Of a DNA stretch of 64,000 nt, positions 61,825 to 64,000 are shown in pieces; the stretch's first letter is position 1; every line of letters begins with the position of its first letter. A model generated the notes under the pieces. That model was given only the letters and a program-made list of their open reading frames with translations, made no database searches and had not been told where the DNA came from. The stretch is taken from positions 3,348,001-3,412,000 of the forward strand of contig NZ_CP044285.1 in assembly GCF_008728635.1 (NCBI RefSeq). Reading direction: 5' to 3'. A program made the translations under genes and the position numbers. Origin of the DNA: Hymenobacter baengnokdamensis. Its GTDB lineage: Bacteria > Bacteroidota > Bacteroidia > Cytophagales > Hymenobacteraceae.

Positions 61825-62844
61825 TTATTCTTTGGTTGCTTCCTGTATTTCCTGGGCCAGAAAGGCTTCGGCCTGCTCTACCAGCTCGCGGCTGCCGATA
61901 AATACCGGGCAGCGCTCGTGGCAGGTTTTAGGCTCGATTTCGAGGGTGCGCTGCTCGCCGTTGGAGCTTTTGCCACCGGCCTGCTCTACAATGAAAGCCA
62001 GTGGATTACACTCGTACATAAGGCGTAGCTTCCCGTTCTTATCCTTGGCCGTGGCGGGGTAGATGTAGATACCGCCCTTCAGCAGGTTGCGGTGAAAGTC
62101 GGCCACGAGCGAGCCGATGTAGCGGGCCGAAAAGCTCGAGTCTTTGCAATGCTTGACAAAAGCCGCCACGCCGGGCGAAAACGACTCCGATGAGCCCTCG
62201 TTGATGGAATAGACCTTACCGGTTTTGGGCGTCTGGATATCGGGGTGCGAGAGGAAAAACTCGCCCAGGCTGGGCTCGTAGGTAAAGCCGTTGACGCCAT
62301 TGCCGGTGGTGTACACCAACATAGTGCTGGAGCCATATATGACGTAGCCGGCGGCCACCTGGTGGGTACCGGGCTGGAGGCAGTCGGCGCTGTTGCCCTC
62401 GCGGCCGGTGGGCGAAATGCGGCGGTAGATGCTGAAAATGGTGCCGATACTGACGTTGACGTCGATGTTGGAAGAGCCGTCGAGCGGGTCGATGGCCACC
62501 ACGTATTTGCCCTGGGTGTTGCCGGTCTGGATGATATCCTCATCCTCCTCCGAGATAATGGTGCACACCTCGCCGCCGTTGCGCAGCGCCCGGATGAAGC
62601 GAATGTTGGCAATCACGTCGAGCTTCTGCTGGTCTTCGCCCTGCACGTTGCGGTTGCCGTAGGCCCCGGCAATGTCGATGAGGCCCGAGCGGTTGATTTC
62701 GCGGTTCACGATTTTGGCCGCCAGCGCAATGTCCCGCAGCAGTTGCGAAAGCTCGCCGGTGGCGTACGGAAAATCTTCCTGCTTGCGCATGATGAAGCGG
62801 TCGAGGGTGGTGCCGACGGGCAGGGCGAGTCTGTTGTGGTCCAT
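61825..62844 (-). CDS. fbp: Fructose-1,6-bisphosphatase, class I
   Basis: The 339-residue enzyme has the metal-binding motif [19 protein letters not shown], the EEDE acidic motif, and the C-terminal substrate-binding [19 protein letters not shown]. It hydrolyses fructose-1,6-bisphosphate in gluconeogenesis. Length and motifs are typical of class I. It is divergent from the aspartate kinase gene. A TAGCTTTG box on the minus strand (62878-62885) lies 33 bp upstream of the ATG. Confidence 0.96.
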   Translation of the reverse strand: MDHNRLALPVGTTLDRFIMRKQEDFPYATGELSQLLRDIALAAKIVNREINRSGLIDIAGAYGNRNVQGEDQQKLDVIANIRFIRALRNGGEVCTIISEEDEDIIQTGNTQGKYVVAIDPLDGSSNIDVNVSIGTIFSIYRRISPTGREGNSADCLQPGTHQVAAGYVIYGSSTMLVYTTGNGVNGFTYEPSLGEFFLSHPDIQTPKTGKVYSINEGSSESFSPGVAAFVKHCKDSSFSARYIGSLVADFHRNLLKGGIYIYPATAKDKNGKLRLMYECNPLAFIVEQAGGKSSNGEQRTLEIEPKTCHERCPVFIGSRELVEQAEAFLAQEIQEATKE

Positions 62845-62877
62845 GAAGGGTGGCTAGGGAATCGGAAAGAGCTAGCA

Positions 62878-62931
62878 CAAAGCTACCATTGCCGGGCCGA
62901 GCGCCCAAAAGCGGCGCATGGGCTAGTTTTG
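62878..62931. promoter_or_regulatory. Divergent -7 boxes for fbp and aspartate kinase
   Basis: On the minus strand TAGCTTTG (62878-62885) precedes fbp by 33 bp. On the plus strand TAGTTTTG (62924-62931) precedes the aspartate kinase ATG by 6 bp. Both match TAnnTTTG exactly. The short plus-strand leader predicts a nearly leaderless transcript. Confidence 0.55.
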
Positions 62932-62937
62932 GGGCTT

Positions 62938-64000
62938 ATGGGAAAAGAACTAACGGGCTTGCAGGTCTACAAATTTGGCGGCGCCTCGGTGAAAGACGCG
63001 GCGGCGATTCTCAACCTCTGTCGCATCGTGCGCGACTTTGGGCCTCAGGGTCCGCTGCTGATTGTGGTATCGGCGATGGGCAAGACGACGAATGCGCTGG
63101 AGGAGCTATATGATTTGGGTTATAAAGGACAAGACTACTATCATAAAGAGGTAACTACTCATCGGTACCACGCGCTCATTGGACAAGAGGTTGTCCAAAA
63201 AGTACCAATGGAGCGGATTCGACCATTTGGTCCGGTTGAAGGAATTTTAAAGTATCATTTCAGTGCATTTGCCTCCGCATTCTTTGGCCGCGTAAAAGCT
63301 GACTATGATGAGGGTTACGACCAGATTGTGAGCCTGGGAGAACGTATTTCCGCCGAGTTTGTACGTATAGCTTTGCTAACTGAATTCGAGCCGTCAGAAG
63401 TAACTCACCTGGCAGCCACCACCATGCTCCGCACCAATACAAGCTGGCGCGAAGGCCGCGTAGATTGGCCGGAAACCGAGCGTCTTACACGGCAAGCCGT
63501 AACCAAGGCCGTAAAATCCGGAGCTAGAATCATTGTAACAGAAGGCTTTATTGGTGGCACCGCCGACGGTCGCACCACCACCCTCGGCCGCGAGGGCTCC
63601 GACTACTCGGCCGCCATCTTCGCCTATTGCCTGAATGCCGAAAGCGTCACCATCTGGAAGGACGTGCCGGGCCTGCTCAACGCCGACCCTAAAATATTTC
63701 CTGACACGGTGCTGTACCCCGAAATCAGCTACCAGGAAACCATCGAGATGGCGTTTTACGGGGCCAGTGTCATTCACCCCAAAACCCTGAAACCGCTGGC
63801 CGAGCGTCACATTCCGCTACGCGTAAAGTCGTTTCTGAACCCCGAGGCGCCGGGCACGCTCATCCACGACTGCCAGCACCCGCCGCTGGTGCCCGCGTTT
63901 ATCTGCAAGGCGGGACAGTGTCTGCTGTCGTTCGAGAGCAAGGATTTCGCGTTTATCTCGGAAGAAAACCTGGAAGTGATATTCGGCGCGCTGGCCCAGG
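62938..64000 (+). CDS. Aspartate kinase (C-terminus outside window)
   Basis: The 354 visible residues start with the kinase motif VYKFGGASVKDA and contain LIVVSAMGKTTNALE, IVSLGERISAEF, EGFIGG, TTTLGREGSDYSAAI and VHPKTLKPL-type substrate motifs. It phosphorylates aspartate at the entry to the lysine/threonine/methionine pathway. An ACT-like regulatory region begins near residue 310 and continues past the edge. The middle (about 63105-63400) is clearly less GC-rich than the rest of the gene. Fusion to homoserine dehydrogenase cannot be excluded because the end is not visible. Confidence 0.92.
   Translation, partial: MGKELTGLQVYKFGGASVKDAAAILNLCRIVRDFGPQGPLLIVVSAMGKTTNALEELYDLGYKGQDYYHKEVTTHRYHALIGQEVVQKVPMERIRPFGPVEGILKYHFSAFASAFFGRVKADYDEGYDQIVSLGERISAEFVRIALLTEFEPSEVTHLAATTMLRTNTSWREGRVDWPETERLTRQAVTKAVKSGARIIVTEGFIGGTADGRTTTLGREGSDYSAAIFAYCLNAESVTIWKDVPGLLNADPKIFPDTVLYPEISYQETIEMAFYGASVIHPKTLKPLAERHIPLRVKSFLNPEAPGTLIHDCQHPPLVPAFICKAGQCLLSFESKDFAFISEENLEVIFGALAQ

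Noticed and set aside
1..64000. tRNA, rRNA or riboswitch genes
   Set aside because: I looked for cloverleaf-like and conserved RNA core sequences in the spacers and found none that I could support by eye. A covariance-model search would be decisive.

Overview
The window looks like chromosomal DNA of a pigmented, high-GC member of the Bacteroidota, most likely the Hymenobacteraceae (Hymenobacter-like). Seen: roughly 60% GC coding DNA, PorT and a PorE-like OmpA/TPR/propeller protein of the type IX secretion system (T9SS), a T9SS-type C-terminal sorting domain, menaquinone-type UbiE, Bacteroidota-restricted families (DUF4290, DUF3109, DUF4846, DUF5606) and TAnnTTTG-like promoter boxes. The genus is an inference. 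No rRNA, tRNA, CRISPR array or intact prophage was seen.

Layout. 1-5.2 kb: a truncated M28 peptidase, a histidine phosphatase, an OmpR/histidine-kinase pair, palindromic repeats and NadR. 5.3-8.6 kb: a decayed IS5-type transposase, further mobile-element debris, and a repeat-rich secreted T9SS cargo protein. 8.6-14.9 kb: a large membrane-anchored protein, an APC permease and small lineage-specific proteins. 15.0-21.2 kb: a complete RND efflux operon (periplasmic adaptor, pump, outer-membrane channel), the channel carrying a Gly/Thr low-complexity insertion. 21.5-27.8 kb: a SemiSWEET sugar transporter, peroxiredoxin, two esterases, an M2 dipeptidase and a pirin. 28.2-31.5 kb: two tandem lipoprotein alpha-amylases sharing a 521-bp identical tract. 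31.7-38.4 kb: aspartase, a DUF3109 protein, a UvrD-type helicase, DUF4290 and MurA. 38.6-40.1 kb: a small membrane protein and an arginase-family enzyme.

40.2-47.7 kb holds the most unusual locus: a chemosensory operon (receptor, CheW, CheY, CheA, CheC) on the minus strand. Its receptor has no membrane segment and consists mainly of a tandem array of 92-residue HAMP units, of the kind known from fungal group III (Nik1/Os-1) histidine kinases, joined to a bacterial chemoreceptor signalling tip. No cheR or cheB lies in the cluster.

47.9-64 kb is mostly housekeeping: topoisomerase I, DUF4846, a HAD phosphatase, a VWA protein, YggS (preceded by twenty exact copies of a 9-bp repeat), an esterase, an SDR, PorT/UbiE, the PorE-like protein, EngB, a TonB-domain protein, DUF5606, fructose-1,6-bisphosphatase and a truncated aspartate kinase. 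At least three dispersed palindromic repeat types lie between genes. MurA carries Asp in place of the catalytic Cys, which predicts intrinsic fosfomycin insensitivity.
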